From Chlorobium sp. (GTDB lineage Bacteria; Bacteroidota; Chlorobiia; Chlorobiales; Chlorobiaceae), in the NCBI GenBank assembly GCA_028282595.1, contig JANQHQ010000046.1, forward strand, positions 1 to 64,000: a stretch of DNA of 64,000 nt, read 5' to 3'. This document shows, piece by piece, positions 26,670-36,304 of this stretch (position 1 is its first letter; every line of letters starts with the position of its first letter). The position numbers and the translations under genes are program-made. The notes below the pieces were generated by a model, which did not search any database, had not been told where the DNA came from, and worked only from the letters and a program-made list of their open reading frames with translations.

Positions 26670-28781
26670 TTACTTCCGGTTTTTTTCGGAGATCGCTTTC
26701 TCTATGCTCGTCGAAATGGTCAGGCTTCGGAGCAGGTCGAGCAGGTTCTGCTCCACGTTCAGATTGAGGTGGACCGGCCGCCCATCCTGGAATGAAGGAT
26801 TCACACCCCTGAGCTGCAGGCGGATGGAGGATTGGCCGTCGGGTTTCATGGAGATCGAGGAGGCGAGTTCGGAGTAGAGGAAATTGCTCAGGGCTTCGTA
26901 GGTGAACCGCAGACTCTGGTTCGCGGCTTCCCGTTCCTCCGGAGTCGTTTCGTACACGATCCGCCCGGTTTGCACGGCGTCCATCTGTCCGGCGGCGATT
27001 TCGAACCGGCCTTCGCCCATGACGACCGGGATGTTCCCTCCGACGGTGCCGGTTGCGCGGATTTTCTTCATTCCCTGCAGGTCGAGCAGTTTCTGAAGAG
27101 GAATGTCTTCGAGAATCAGCACCGTCGAGGCCGTTTGTCCGTTCATGTCGTAATCGAGGGTGTCGACGGCTACCGAGCCTCCCATGAAACCGGCTGAAAA
27201 GCCGGAAAGTGAAATCAGCGAGGGGGTGTTCCTGTTGCCCCAGAGCACCAGACGACCTTCGGGCGAGTAGAGCTGCAGCTCACCGCCGGAGGTTTCTCTT
27301 GCAAGCGACGCCAGCGTAAAATCGACGGTCGTCCTGCCCCCGAAAGTCCTCGATATCCGCAGGACCGGTTCGCTGTATACGTATGTCGCATCGTTCCGGG
27401 GAGTTCCCAGAAGGGTTTGGCGCTCGTCTGTTTTCTTTCCGGGGGGATCGTGCCGTACGGATCCGCTGCCGCCTGAGGTGAGGCGGGCGTTTCGTATGGA
27501 CAGCCCGCCGTTCTTCAGTGAGAGAGGAACGGTGCCGGAAAGCGTTCCCCGGAGCGAACCGTCGAACGCTCCGTGCAGCCGGAGGCGTTCGGGCAGTGCC
27601 GCCCGGCGGAGAGTGAGGGTCAGCGAGGTGCTCTTTTGACCGGGATCGTAACGGGATGGGCCCGACGAGAGCGTGCCCCCGAGAAATGCACAGGAAAAGC
27701 CGTTCAGCGAGATGTTTTGCGCCGCTCCCTCGTGCCTGTTCAGGGTGAGGGTCGCGTTCAGGTTTTCGAAAAGCGCCGTCGTCCCGCTACCCGCGGCGGC
27801 TTCCACCGTGAGCCACGGGGTGCCGCCGGAGGCGTAGTACGCCAGCCGTGTGTCGCTGCTCGCACGGATCACGGCGTTTCGTATCGCGATGGTCGAGTCT
27901 CTGTATTCGACCGGAATTCTGCCGCTCAGGAAGCCTGTCGCAAAGGGTTTTGCAGGATTTGCGCTCCCGAAACCGGGAAGACCGGCAAGGGGAACGTTCT
28001 CGACATCGAGCGAGAAGGCTGCCGAGCGCTCCTGCTGGTCGTACTCTATGGCGGGCGTTGCCGCCCGTATGCCGAACAGGTCGATCGAACAGTCCGTAAG
28101 GGTGGCGACACAGGGGCGCGCGGGATCTTGCGGTGCGCCGAAAGTCGCCCGGAAGTCCGAGAGAGGAATTTTTTCCTCTCCCGAAAAGACGTCCGCGACC
28201 GTCAACCGCGAGGGCGGCTGTACCCAGCTCTTTTCGTCGGCTATGGAAACGGTGTAGGAGATGCCCCGGAATTCGATTTCGCCGCTCGATAGTCTGCCGT
28301 CTTCGATAGCATAGACGATGGATCGGGGAAGGAATCCGGGCGTGGCGCCGGGTCGTCCCAGGACGATCAGCCCGGCGGAGAGAACGGGGTTTTCATCGCT
28401 GAACGCGACACCCGAAGGTTTCTGGACGACGGTGAGGGAATCCGCACGCATGGTGACCGTCACCGGGAACTGCCACGATGAGGATCCGTCGGACGGGGCG
28501 GGTTTCCAGGAGATCCGGCCACCGTGTATCGTCGAGGAGTAGACCGAAGGCGAGGAACCGCAGGAGTCGGCGGGCGTGCGGAACTCCAGGTCGAGCCGCC
28601 CGAAATTCACGCCCGAAAGTCCCGGCCTCCCGGGATCGTGGAGGCGGGCCTTCACTCCGCTTTCCTGCAGCGCACGGTCGACGAGATGCTGTGCGTAACG
28701 GGGAAAGGCGTACCAGACGCCCGCCGCTGCTAACGCGAGCAGCAGCAAGAGGGCGGCGAAAAGACGCAGGAGCCGTTTCAC
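26670..28781 (-). CDS. ydbH: YdbH-like AsmA-family protein (intermembrane lipid transport)
   Basis: A 703-residue envelope protein with an N-terminal anchor (LFAALLLLLALAAAGVWYAF) and a long beta-rich periplasmic body like E. coli YdbH, an AsmA-like bridge for phospholipid transport to the outer membrane. The C-terminal segment (TVGGNIPVVMGEGRFEIAAGQMDAV, then LSNFLYSELASSISM, QLRGVNPSF and GRPVHLNLNVEQN) is the typical C-terminal domain. It starts at a GTG (28781). Upstream in the same operon are YdbL- and YnbE-like genes, the same partners as in enterobacteria, which supports the call. Confidence 0.86.
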   Translation of the reverse strand: MKRLLRLFAALLLLLALAAAGVWYAFPRYAQHLVDRALQESGVKARLHDPGRPGLSGVNFGRLDLEFRTPADSCGSSPSVYSSTIHGGRISWKPAPSDGSSSWQFPVTVTMRADSLTVVQKPSGVAFSDENPVLSAGLIVLGRPGATPGFLPRSIVYAIEDGRLSSGEIEFRGISYTVSIADEKSWVQPPSRLTVADVFSGEEKIPLSDFRATFGAPQDPARPCVATLTDCSIDLFGIRAATPAIEYDQQERSAAFSLDVENVPLAGLPGFGSANPAKPFATGFLSGRIPVEYRDSTIAIRNAVIRASSDTRLAYYASGGTPWLTVEAAAGSGTTALFENLNATLTLNRHEGAAQNISLNGFSCAFLGGTLSSGPSRYDPGQKSTSLTLTLRRAALPERLRLHGAFDGSLRGTLSGTVPLSLKNGGLSIRNARLTSGGSGSVRHDPPGKKTDERQTLLGTPRNDATYVYSEPVLRISRTFGGRTTVDFTLASLARETSGGELQLYSPEGRLVLWGNRNTPSLISLSGFSAGFMGGSVAVDTLDYDMNGQTASTVLILEDIPLQKLLDLQGMKKIRATGTVGGNIPVVMGEGRFEIAAGQMDAVQTGRIVYETTPEEREAANQSLRFTYEALSNFLYSELASSISMKPDGQSSIRLQLRGVNPSFQDGRPVHLNLNVEQNLLDLLRSLTISTSIEKAISEKNRK

Positions 28782-28811
28782 GGTGGCGGGCGTTTGCCGG
28801 GGTGCGGGCAG

Positions 28812-29171
28812 TTACTTCTGCGACCAGCGGCCCTCGATCTTCACCCAGGTTCCGGGAAGGAATTCCGGATAGCGCTTTTCAAAGGTGACGGCTCCTGCGA
28901 TTTCCTGTGTGGTTTCGTTCTTTTCGGCAATCTGCTTGTAGGCCTTCCGGCGTTCGCTGTTGACGGAGGCGATAAGCTGTTGCGCTTCTCCGGACGCCCC
29001 GGGAGGCTGGGCGAGATAGCCGTTGTCGACCTCTCCGGCCAGGCCTTTCGACAGGGCGGTCTTGAGATCCAGGGCAAATGCGCCGGCGCTGAACGAGAGC
29101 AGCAGGACACTCAGGAGAACAATGGTCCTCAGGCCGCGGCGAAGGGGTGTTGTCGTCGTGGAAATAGTCAT
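28812..29171 (-). CDS. ydbL: YdbL family periplasmic protein (DUF1318)
   Basis: A 119-residue secreted protein with a signal peptide (IVLLSVLLLSFSAGAFA) and the DUF1318 core LKTALSKGLAGEVDNGYLAQPPG, NSERRKAYKQIAEKN and EFLPGTWVKIEGRWSQK at the C-terminus. In E. coli YdbL modulates the YdbH-YnbE bridge. It starts behind GGGAGG, 15 nt after ynbE, and ydbH starts 30 nt downstream. Confidence 0.88.
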   Translation of the reverse strand: MTISTTTTPLRRGLRTIVLLSVLLLSFSAGAFALDLKTALSKGLAGEVDNGYLAQPPGASGEAQQLIASVNSERRKAYKQIAEKNETTQEIAGAVTFEKRYPEFLPGTWVKIEGRWSQK

Positions 29172-29186
29172 GTCGGTCCTCCCTTG

Positions 29187-29387
29187 TTAAAAGATGTCTT
29201 TTCTTTCATCGAGCATGGTCTCGATGTCCTTGTCGAGGCGCACCCGTATCTCGTGATCGATCTTGACGTTCATGTTGATCGTGATCGGTTTTTCGGGAGC
29301 CTCGACCTTCACGGTCGGCTTGCAGGAGCAGAGCAGCACGAAGCAGAGCACGCCTGCCAGCGACCCTCTGGAGATGAGTGTTTTCAT
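29187..29387 (-). CDS. ynbE: YnbE-like outer-membrane lipoprotein
   Basis: A 66-residue lipoprotein with lipobox LLCSC (Cys about residue 21) and the short mature domain TVKVEAPEKPITINMNVKID, ending in the charged VRLDKDIETMLDE. YnbE is an outer-membrane lipoprotein that stacks onto the C-terminal strand of YdbH. It is first of the three envelope genes and lies 40 nt downstream of the DUF2141 gene, probably in one long operon with sufC-sufB. Confidence 0.88.
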   Translation of the reverse strand: MKTLISRGSLAGVLCFVLLCSCKPTVKVEAPEKPITINMNVKIDHEIRVRLDKDIETMLDERKDIF

Positions 29388-29427
29388 ACTGGTTCCTGGG
29401 TTAAGTGAGTGCTTTGCATGGTTGATG

Positions 29428-29952
29428 TTACAGATACTTCATGTTGATGACCAGTGCGGCCTCCTCGGAATCGAACGTGAAGTTCGATTCGTCGAATTCC
29501 GGGGGGCCGAAACGGATTTTCGGATTGTTGGAGGCGCCGAAACCCTCCTTGGGCACGCCTATCCAGGTTTTGTCCATCTTGCGGTTGCGGTTTTCGTCGT
29601 GCAGCACGCTTACGGCATAGGTGCCGTAGGGAATGTTTTCGAGAACGCACTCCATCTCGGTTCCGGTCGGTTCGGTGCCCCCGAGCGCGAATGCGTTATC
29701 GGAATCGCCGGGAAAGCCCTCTTCGGAACGGAAGAGCGCGATGCCGATATAGCCGTCGGAATTTCTGAGGTTCGTGATGCGGATACAGAGGTTGCCGGTC
29801 CGGTTTCCGATCAAGAGGTCTCCGTCCTCCTCATTGAAGGTGACCGGGACGCTTCTGCTGCCGGGCTCCCGCGGGTTGCCGTCTTCCGCCAGCGCCGCCG
29901 GCGAGAAGCGGGCGAACATCAGGACAAGGAGAAATGCTGCAGAACGTTTCAT
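29428..29952 (-). CDS. Secreted DUF2141 protein
   Basis: A 174-residue exported protein with a signal peptide (LLVLMFARFSPAALA). The mature domain is DUF2141: ITNLRNSDGYIGIALFRSEEGFP, LENIPYGTYAVSVLHDENRNRKMD, then PKEGFGASNNP near residue 135. The family is beta-sandwich-like with unknown role. It begins 4 nt after the sufB-like stop codon, so it is likely co-transcribed with the Fe-S pair and with the ynbE-ydbL-ydbH genes downstream. Confidence 0.86.
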   Translation of the reverse strand: MKRSAAFLLVLMFARFSPAALAEDGNPREPGSRSVPVTFNEEDGDLLIGNRTGNLCIRITNLRNSDGYIGIALFRSEEGFPGDSDNAFALGGTEPTGTEMECVLENIPYGTYAVSVLHDENRNRKMDKTWIGVPKEGFGASNNPKIRFGPPEFDESNFTFDSEEAALVINMKYL

Positions 29953-29956
29953 GGGG

Positions 29957-31114
29957 TCAGAACATGCTGTTTTCGGTTTCGGCGATCGCGTCGTCCAGCT
30001 CGGCTCTCAGCTCGGGGGGCAGTCCCATGATGTCGATGTTGAGAAAACCCCTGATAATGGTCGAGCTTGCTTCCTCCTCGTCGAGTCCCCGGATCATGAG
30101 GTACTCGATCTCCTCTTTCGCTATCTTGCCGACAGCCGCCTCGTGAGAGAGTTCGACTCCCTCGGCCCGGCCGTCGAGTTCGGGAATGGCGTGAATGACG
30201 CCGTTGTTGAGCAGGAGACCCTCGCATTCGAGATGTCCTTTCGTGGGAGAGATGTTGGCCTGTATGTGCCCGCGAGCGACAATCGTCCCCCCGGAAGCGA
30301 TGGCGTGCGAAACGATTTCCGTTCTGGTGTCCACGGCGTCGAGAATCACCCGGTTTCCGACGTCCATATAGGTTCCCTCGGTCGCTACGATGACCGAGTT
30401 GAAACGCGAAACCGAGCCCGCTCCCTTCATCACTATCTTGGGATACATCTGAAGGTTTTTTACCGGCTTCAGGCTTATGTAGTTGCTCAGGAAAACGCCC
30501 CCGGCCTCGACCTGACCGACCGAACGGGGTCGCACCTCGACCTGTTCGCCCCAGTTGTGCACCATGGTGAAGGTGAGGCTGGCGTTTTTTTCCACATAGA
30601 ACTCGGTTATGCCGATGTGTGCGGCCTTCTGGTCGGCAAGGGTTGTCGTGCAGCCCGAAAGGATGTGGGCCTCGGCGCCTTCCTCGACGATCACGATGTT
30701 GTGTACGTTCTGGCCGACCTTCTCGGTGTGCATCATCAAGCACGACTGGATCGGGGCGGTGAGACGCGCGCCCTTCTTGACACGGATGACGTAACCGCCG
30801 TGGACGTGATCCGCCGCGAGCCGGGTGAATTCGTCCTTTTCCGGGTTTACAAGATTCCACTGCAGGTCGGCGAGGCCCTCGTGGATCTTGAGAGCAAGTC
30901 CCAGCGGCAGAATTTCAACGCCGGGATCGTAGGATTTGCAGAAGGCGTGATCGTGATCGATCAGAACGAACGATGCGCTGCGGTTCTTCTCCGAAGAGTC
31001 GAAGCCCGCCATCATCATGCTCTGCTTTTCTTTATCGGCCATGCGGTTCAGATCCTCGATCTGTTCGCTTCCGTGACCGGAAAACTCGTATTTCGAAAGG
31101 TCTATATCGTTCAT
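29957..31114 (-). CDS. sufB: SufB/SufD-like Fe-S cluster scaffold (minimal SUF/SMS type)
   Basis: A 385-residue SufBD-domain protein, short compared with canonical SufB (about 480). A helical N-terminus (IDLSKYEFSGHGSEQIEDL) is followed by the right-handed beta-helix (from about residue 120) and the helical C-terminus with EAAVGKIAKEEIEYLMIRGL. Cys and His suitable for cluster binding occur in HAFCKSYDPG, SCLMMH and HLECEGLLL. With the adjacent SufC-like ATPase and no SufD, SufS or SufU nearby, it fits the minimal SmsCB/archaeal-type SufBC system. Conservative symbol: sufB-like; sufD is possible. The start ATG is at 31114. Confidence 0.85.
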   Translation of the reverse strand: MNDIDLSKYEFSGHGSEQIEDLNRMADKEKQSMMMAGFDSSEKNRSASFVLIDHDHAFCKSYDPGVEILPLGLALKIHEGLADLQWNLVNPEKDEFTRLAADHVHGGYVIRVKKGARLTAPIQSCLMMHTEKVGQNVHNIVIVEEGAEAHILSGCTTTLADQKAAHIGITEFYVEKNASLTFTMVHNWGEQVEVRPRSVGQVEAGGVFLSNYISLKPVKNLQMYPKIVMKGAGSVSRFNSVIVATEGTYMDVGNRVILDAVDTRTEIVSHAIASGGTIVARGHIQANISPTKGHLECEGLLLNNGVIHAIPELDGRAEGVELSHEAAVGKIAKEEIEYLMIRGLDEEEASSTIIRGFLNIDIMGLPPELRAELDDAIAETENSMF

Positions 31115-31132
31115 AATCCATGCTTCGTGGAG

Positions 31133-31153
31133 GCATGGCGATGTCCGCCATGC
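31133..31153. repeat. Hairpin between sufC and sufB
   Basis: GCATGGCG (31133-31140) and CGCCATGC (31146-31153) form a perfect 8-bp stem with a 5-nt loop, 19 bases upstream of sufB in the transcript direction. It may stabilise or separate the two cistrons, or bind a regulator. There is no T-run, so a simple terminator is unlikely. Confidence 0.45.
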
Positions 31154-31249
31154 GGGCCCGAGGTGTAACTGCGTGTTCTGACTATTAATACCGACGTTTT
31201 TTTTATTCAGTTCTTGTACGGTTTCTCTTGCGGCCGCACCGGCGTCCGT

Positions 31250-32008
31250 TTACGTGAGGCAGCGGATGCACTCTTGGTACCCGTACTTCTGCAGATGGTC
31301 CAGAATGCGTTTCGGGTTGTCCTCGCAGCAGAGGTGCCCGTTATAGAGCACATGGCCCCTGTCGGCCGCAATGTAATCGAGGATATACCCGGTATGGGTG
31401 ATGACCAGGCCGGAGGTTCTGCGCGTATGCATCAGTTCGTGCATGGAGTGTTTTCCGTTGGGCTCCGGACTCCCCTCGAGCAGCTCTTTCGCCATGGCGC
31501 CCACAAGTGCGATGTTTTCGACGTCGACTCCGGATTCGGGCTCGTCGAACAGCACGAAATTCGGTCTCTGGGCCATGAGCTGCAGGATTTCGGAGCGCTT
31601 GATCTCCCCGCCGGAAAAACCGAGATTGATATCCCGGTCGAGAAACTTTTCCATGTTCACCTTCCTGGCCAGGGATTCGATGTCTATCGGTTCTTTTCCG
31701 GCGCACAGTTCGACCAAGCCCCGGGTTTTCAACCCGTGGATCGACGGAGGACGCTGCATCGACATGCCGATGCCCTTGCGGGCGCGTTCGTATGCGGGAA
31801 TGCGGGTGATGTCGTCGCCGTTGAAAAGAATTTTTCCCTCCGTAACCTCGTAATTGCCGATGCCCATGACCGTGTAGAGCAGGGTTGTTTTCCCCGACCC
31901 GTTGGGTCCGAACAGGATAACCGTTTCCCCTTCACCGATATGCAGGTTGATGCCTTTCAGGATCGGAGTGTCGTTTATGGATACATGGAGGTTTTCTATG
32001 GTGAGCAT
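31250..32008 (-). CDS. sufC: SufC-like Fe-S assembly ATPase
   Basis: A 252-residue ABC-type ATPase. Walker A is GPNGSGKTT (about residue 36), the signature LGFSGGEIKRSEIL is the SufC form (SGGE.KR.E), and Walker B is FVLFDEPESGVD. The insert KELLEGSPEPNGKHSMHELM near residue 180 distinguishes it from typical transport ATPases. It powers conformational changes of SufB during cluster assembly. The ATG at 32008 gives MLTIENLHVSI; the longer frame has no homology. A 135-nt spacer with a hairpin separates it from sufB. Confidence 0.92.
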   Translation of the reverse strand: MLTIENLHVSINDTPILKGINLHIGEGETVILFGPNGSGKTTLLYTVMGIGNYEVTEGKILFNGDDITRIPAYERARKGIGMSMQRPPSIHGLKTRGLVELCAGKEPIDIESLARKVNMEKFLDRDINLGFSGGEIKRSEILQLMAQRPNFVLFDEPESGVDVENIALVGAMAKELLEGSPEPNGKHSMHELMHTRRTSGLVITHTGYILDYIAADRGHVLYNGHLCCEDNPKRILDHLQKYGYQECIRCLT

Positions 32009-32245
32009 GACCGTACGTTTTCGCTTTTTTTTCCGGCCGCCGGGACGGTGGACGATTTCATTTTCAGGATAAGATAGAAAAGATGAACTGTTTCCGAAAT
32101 TTTCAGTCTCCGGCCGGGTCCGTCCGGAAGCGCGCAGAGCGGGCAAACTTTTCGGGCGTTCTCTCGGTTATACAGAGGAAACTCCTTTCGTTTCGAGCCG
32201 TACGTTATCTTCTTCTCCCAACCCGTGAAAACAGGACCATACGAT

Positions 32246-33052
32246 ATGCAGACCGAGTCGCTGGATTTCAACTGTGACATACTGGAACAGAGTCACGATA
32301 TTCCCGTTCTTGTCGATTTCTGGGCCGAATGGTGTGGCCCCTGCAGGATGCTCGGACCGGTGCTCGAAAGCCTGGCCGAAAAGCATGCCGGAGAATTTCT
32401 TCTGGTCAAGATCAACACCGAGGAGTATCCCGAAATCGCCCAGCGGTACGGGATCATGAGCATTCCGGCCGTCAAGCTCTTCATCAAGGGCGAGATTGCA
32501 GGCGAGTTTGCCGGTGCTCTGCCGGAAGACCACATAGAGCAGTGGCTGAAAAAAACGCTGCCGAGCCGTTATGCGGAAGAGATCGGGCTTGCCGCGGGAC
32601 TTGTAGCGGAAGGCAAGGAGTTCAAGGCCGTTCCCATTCTGGAAGAGGTGCTGAAATACGAACCCGGCAACACGGAAGCGACAGCGATGCTCGTCAGGCT
32701 GAAACTGTTCGGCAGTCCGGAGGAGGTCGCCGCCCTTGTTCCGATGCTGGAAAAGGAGTACGAGTTTTCGGAGCTTGTCTCCTCGGTCGCTACGCTTTCC
32801 GAACTGCTGTCCAGGAAAAAGGAGGCGTATCCCGACGGTCCGGCGAGGGAGCTCTACGTGAGGGCGGTCGACGAGCTTCGCGGAAAGAATTTCGATGCGG
32901 CCCTCGACGCTTTCATCGGGGTATTGCGGGAAGACCGCTATTATGACGACGACGGAGCCCGCAAGGCCTGTATCGCTGTTTTCAAGTATCTCGGTGAAGA
33001 ACATCCGGTCACCCTGAAACACAGAAAGATCTTCGACCGGGCGCTCTACTGA
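32246..33052 (+). CDS. Thioredoxin-domain/TPR co-chaperone (YbbN/CnoX-like)
   Basis: A 268-residue cytoplasmic protein with an N-terminal thioredoxin domain, active site WCGPC (about residue 30), cis-Pro in SIPAVKLF, and a helical TPR-like C-terminal half. YbbN (CnoX) protects and delivers substrates to chaperones under oxidative stress. It keeps both Cys, unlike E. coli YbbN. The ATG at 32246 follows AGGA; a GTG at 32225 is an alternative. It is divergent from sufC and 34 nt upstream of a nucleotidase gene. Confidence 0.9.
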   Translation: MQTESLDFNCDILEQSHDIPVLVDFWAEWCGPCRMLGPVLESLAEKHAGEFLLVKINTEEYPEIAQRYGIMSIPAVKLFIKGEIAGEFAGALPEDHIEQWLKKTLPSRYAEEIGLAAGLVAEGKEFKAVPILEEVLKYEPGNTEATAMLVRLKLFGSPEEVAALVPMLEKEYEFSELVSSVATLSELLSRKKEAYPDGPARELYVRAVDELRGKNFDAALDAFIGVLREDRYYDDDGARKACIAVFKYLGEEHPVTLKHRKIFDRALY

Positions 33053-33086
33053 ACGACCTTCCGGCATGCGCCGGAGAGAGCCTGTA

Positions 33087-33665
33087 ATGAACATGCCCGA
33101 AAAAAACAAGCCGGTGATCGGCGTGGATCTCGACGGCGTATGCGCCGATTTTTACGGACGCATGCGCGAAATCGCCGCGGAGTGGTTCGAACGGCCGGTC
33201 GACAGCCTGTCGGAGGATGTTTCCTACGGCCTGGAAGAGTGGGGAATCTCCGACACCAAACAGTACGAAAGCCTCCACCGTTTTGCGCTCAACCAGCGTC
33301 AGCTCTTCAAAACCATGCCCATGTTGCCGGGGGCGAGAAAATATCTGAGAAAACTTTCCGACGACGGCTATCACATCAGAATCGTCACCCACCGCCTGTT
33401 CATACACTACTCGCATGCCGCCGCCGTCCAGCAGACGGTCGCGTGGCTTGACGGCCACGGTATTCCGTACTGGGATCTCTGCTTCATGAAGGAAAAGTCG
33501 GCCGTCGGAGCCGACATCTACGTCGAGGACAATCCGCACAACGTCCTGCAGCTTCGAGAGAAGGGGTTTGCCACGATCTGTTTCGCCAACAGCACGAACA
33601 AGGAAATACCGTCCCCCCGCGCCTCCGGCTGGCGGGAGGTGTACGACATCATCCGCGCTCTCTGA
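33087..33665 (+). CDS. HAD-family 5'-nucleotidase (NT5C-like)
   Basis: A 192-residue HAD-fold phosphatase. Motif I is [11 protein letters not shown] (nucleophile Asp about residue 14), motif II/III regions are RIVTHR and [11 protein letters not shown], with helical cap residues between. The arrangement matches the deoxyribonucleotidase (NT5C) family, which dephosphorylates pyrimidine nucleoside monophosphates. The ATG at 33087 follows GGAGAG at correct distance; upstream start 33066 is less likely. It converges with the lipoprotein gene on the other strand. Confidence 0.88.
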   Translation: MNMPEKNKPVIGVDLDGVCADFYGRMREIAAEWFERPVDSLSEDVSYGLEEWGISDTKQYESLHRFALNQRQLFKTMPMLPGARKYLRKLSDDGYHIRIVTHRLFIHYSHAAAVQQTVAWLDGHGIPYWDLCFMKEKSAVGADIYVEDNPHNVLQLREKGFATICFANSTNKEIPSPRASGWREVYDIIRAL

Positions 33666-33680
33666 GGCGGGCCGTGTCCG

Positions 33681-34538
33681 CTACATCCAGGGAAGCGCGC
33701 CGACCTTGTCCAGCTCTATCACCCGCGCTTTTTCGGGAAAGCGGTACTCTATGCCGTTCTTTTCCGGGTCGAGGGTCCGTTCGTCGTAAACGATCACCAT
33801 TTCCTGCTTCCCGCCTCCGTCGAGCGCGGGATGGAACATCAGGAGGTCGATCTCCGCCGGGAGGGAGATGCTTCTGTCGCCCGAACTGTAGGGGAGGAAC
33901 CGTCGGAAATGCATCTCGAGCCGTTTTCCGCCCGAAGCGTCGCTGATCACAAGCGCTTCCAGGAGCCGGGTGGCGGGGTCTACAAGCAGCTCTTTGGAAC
34001 CCGAAGCCGTCGCGATCGTATAACTCACCTTTCCGAAGCCTCGTTTGACCGAACGGACGGAAGCCAGGGGTTCCTCGATCGAGACGGAGCCCGTGACCGC
34101 CTCGGAAAGCAGCCGGTAGCCGCTTCTCACCCCGAGGATCTTTTCGATATTGTCAGGGGTGTTGTTTCCGACGAAAAGCCTGTTGTTCACGAGATCGTGA
34201 ACGAAGAGCGAGTCGGGGCGGAACAGCATGTCGGCCACGGGCCAGTCGAGCAGGCCGGAGCTCACGATGATGCGCATCTCTCCCGATTTCCTGCGCTGGA
34301 TGCTGCTGAAAACGCGCTCCTTCCTCGCGGGGGTTCTGATCCATATGTCGGCGAACCCGTCGACTTCCGCGATCGAGCCCGAATCCGACGCGACGTCCGC
34401 GTAAAGCTTCGAAAGTTCGGCATCGAGCTCCACGCTTTCCGACGGCCATTGCTGAAGAGTGGCCGTTTTGAAGCCGGTGCAGCCCGAGACGAGAACGGCG
34501 ACGAGGAAGAGGAGCGGGAGGGCTGGCGTCTTTTTCAT
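33681..34538 (-). CDS. Lipoprotein of the DUF4292 type
   Basis: A 285-residue predicted lipoprotein with lipobox VLVSGC (Cys about residue 20). The mature domain is LolA-like in appearance (IRTPARKERVFSSIQRRKSGEMRIIV) and matches DUF4292, common in Bacteroidetes and Chlorobi. The start at 34538 is chosen because it begins the signal peptide MKKTPALPLLFLVAVL. It may take part in outer-membrane biogenesis; function is unknown. Confidence 0.76.
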   Translation of the reverse strand: MKKTPALPLLFLVAVLVSGCTGFKTATLQQWPSESVELDAELSKLYADVASDSGSIAEVDGFADIWIRTPARKERVFSSIQRRKSGEMRIIVSSGLLDWPVADMLFRPDSLFVHDLVNNRLFVGNNTPDNIEKILGVRSGYRLLSEAVTGSVSIEEPLASVRSVKRGFGKVSYTIATASGSKELLVDPATRLLEALVISDASGGKRLEMHFRRFLPYSSGDRSISLPAEIDLLMFHPALDGGGKQEMVIVYDERTLDPEKNGIEYRFPEKARVIELDKVGALPWM

Positions 34539-34743
34539 GGCACTGACTTTCGGTGTGTTCGGCAAACCGCGGCTTCGGGGTTCATTGTCCGTGCCGCCGC
34601 CTGCGGCGGAAGAACGTTCCGGTCCGGGGCGGCGACATCCGAATAAATATCGGGAATATTCCGCTTTAATTCCTAAATAGTTGGCGACGCGTTTATTTTA
34701 TTCGTAACGGTAGCGCCGCCCAACAATCAGATTGTACAAGCCG

Positions 34744-35922
34744 ATGCACTCCCTCTATTTAAAACCTAAAGAACACCGGAGGCTGTTCAGGGGGCACCTC
34801 TGGTCGTTCAGCAATGAGTTCCAGTCTCTGCCCGGCGATATCGCCGCCGGCGAAACCGTCCGCCTCTACACGCACGACGGCCAGTTCATCGGCACGGGGT
34901 TCTACAACCCCCACTCGCTGATCTCCTTCCGGCTGCTGTCGCGCGAGGGGGAAGTTCCCGATGCGGCCTTTTTCCGGAAAAAGATTCTCGCTGCGCTCGC
35001 ATTGAGGGAAAAGCTCTATCCCTCCGGCGAAACCAACGCCTTCCGGCTCGTTCACGGGGAATCCGACGGCCTTCCGGGACTTGTCATCGACCGGTTCGAC
35101 TCCTCGTTCGTGCTCCAGGCGTTTTCGGCCGGCATGGATGTCCACCTCTCGCTCATATGCGACGTGCTCCGGGAGCTTTTCGACCCGACCTCGATATTCG
35201 TCCGCAACGAATCGGTTCTACGGGAGCTCGAGGGGCTGCCGCTTTACAGGAAACCGGTTTTCGGTCCCGACGAGGAAGCGCTGAAAACCATTTACGATAC
35301 CGGCGTTTCCTACCGGATCAACCTGCTCGAAGGTCACAAGACGGGTTTTTTCCTCGACCAGAGGGAGAACCGCCGCATGGTGCGGAAGTTCGCCAAAGGC
35401 GCCGAAGTGCTCGATGTCTTTACCAGCGACGGTGGTTTCGCCCTCAATGCACTTCACGGCGGGGCGGTTTCCGCGACAATGGTCGATATTTCCGGCCAGG
35501 CGCTGAAACGCGCCGGGGAGAATGCACGCCTGAACGATTTTCATGCGGTCACGTTCCTGCAGGGGGACGCATTCGAGGTTCTGGACGGTCTGATATCGGC
35601 AAAAAAATCCTACGATCTCGTCATTCTCGATCCGCCGAGCTTCACCAAAAGCAGAAAGAACCTGCCGACCGCCCTCAAGGCCTATAAAAAGCTCAACCGC
35701 CTCGGACTGAGGCTTGCGAGGAAAGGAGGATTCTTCGCCACGGCGTCCTGTTCCCGTCACGTGTCGGAAGGGGATTTTCTCGACGCCGTCCATCAGGCCT
35801 CCCTTTCCGCGGGGAAGAACCTCCGTCTGATCTGCCGGAATTCACAGCCGCCGGATCATCCGGTGCTGCTTTCCATGCCCGAAACCAGCTATCTGAAATT
35901 CGCCTGTTTTTATGTCGGGTGA
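34744..35922 (+). CDS. rlmI: Class I rRNA large-subunit methyltransferase (RlmI-like)
   Basis: A 392-residue S-adenosylmethionine-dependent RNA methyltransferase. An N-terminal PUA-like domain ([20 protein letters not shown]) is followed by the RlmI middle region ([17 protein letters not shown]) and the Rossmann domain with [28 protein letters not shown] and the catalytic [11 protein letters not shown]. coli RlmI methylates C1962 of 23S rRNA. The usual Cys of VLDxFCYxG is replaced by Thr (FTSDGG). The ATG at 34744 is preferred over an upstream TTG. A bidirectional terminator separates it from the convergent sodX. Confidence 0.9.
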   Translation: MHSLYLKPKEHRRLFRGHLWSFSNEFQSLPGDIAAGETVRLYTHDGQFIGTGFYNPHSLISFRLLSREGEVPDAAFFRKKILAALALREKLYPSGETNAFRLVHGESDGLPGLVIDRFDSSFVLQAFSAGMDVHLSLICDVLRELFDPTSIFVRNESVLRELEGLPLYRKPVFGPDEEALKTIYDTGVSYRINLLEGHKTGFFLDQRENRRMVRKFAKGAEVLDVFTSDGGFALNALHGGAVSATMVDISGQALKRAGENARLNDFHAVTFLQGDAFEVLDGLISAKKSYDLVILDPPSFTKSRKNLPTALKAYKKLNRLGLRLARKGGFFATASCSRHVSEGDFLDAVHQASLSAGKNLRLICRNSQPPDHPVLLSMPETSYLKFACFYVG

Positions 35923-35951
35923 CCCCGACTGCCGGTAAAGAGCGCAAAAAG

Positions 35952-35984
35952 AGAGAAAGGCCCCGACGAAAAGGGCCTTTCTCT
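35952..35984. terminator. Bidirectional terminator between rlmI and sodX
   Basis: AGAGAAAGGCCC (35952-35963) pairs perfectly with GGGCCTTTCTCT (35973-35984) around a 9-nt loop. It lies 29 nt after the rlmI stop and 20 nt after the sodX stop on the other strand, so it can serve both. Confidence 0.75.
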
Positions 35985-36004
35985 TGGTTCCGGTGTCAGT
36001 AAAC

Positions 36005-36304
36005 TCACGCTTGCGTGGTTTTCCCGCGGCCGAGCTTCAGGACTACTTTTCCGACGATCATGTCCCGCGTGACCAGACCGATGGAACGGCTGTCCGTACT
36101 CAGCGGATGCGTGCCTTCGACAAAAAAACCGCCGTCCGTTTCCCTGGCTATTTTTTTCAGGAGAAGCCCGTGAAGGCGGTTTGTAAAGACAATGCAGTCT
36201 CCGGTTTGCGGCTTGAACCAGCGGCTGCTTACGGAAAGAACATAGTCACCCTCGCGGTACGAGGGTGACATGCTGTGTCCCGTAACCTTGCATACGGAAA
36301 GCAT
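36005..36304 (-). CDS. sodX: Nickel superoxide dismutase maturation protease
   Basis: A 99-residue S26/S24-type serine peptidase with nucleophile Ser in GHSMSPSYREGDYVL (about residue 11) and Lys in LLLKKIARE (about residue 52), followed by GGFFVEGTHPLSTDSRSIGLV. SodX removes the N-terminal pro-sequence of SodN so that the Ni-hook His becomes residue 1. Its ATG overlaps the sodN stop (ATGA), fixing the start and coupling translation. Confidence 0.9.
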   Translation of the reverse strand: MLSVCKVTGHSMSPSYREGDYVLSVSSRWFKPQTGDCIVFTNRLHGLLLKKIARETDGGFFVEGTHPLSTDSRSIGLVTRDMIVGKVVLKLGRGKTTQA

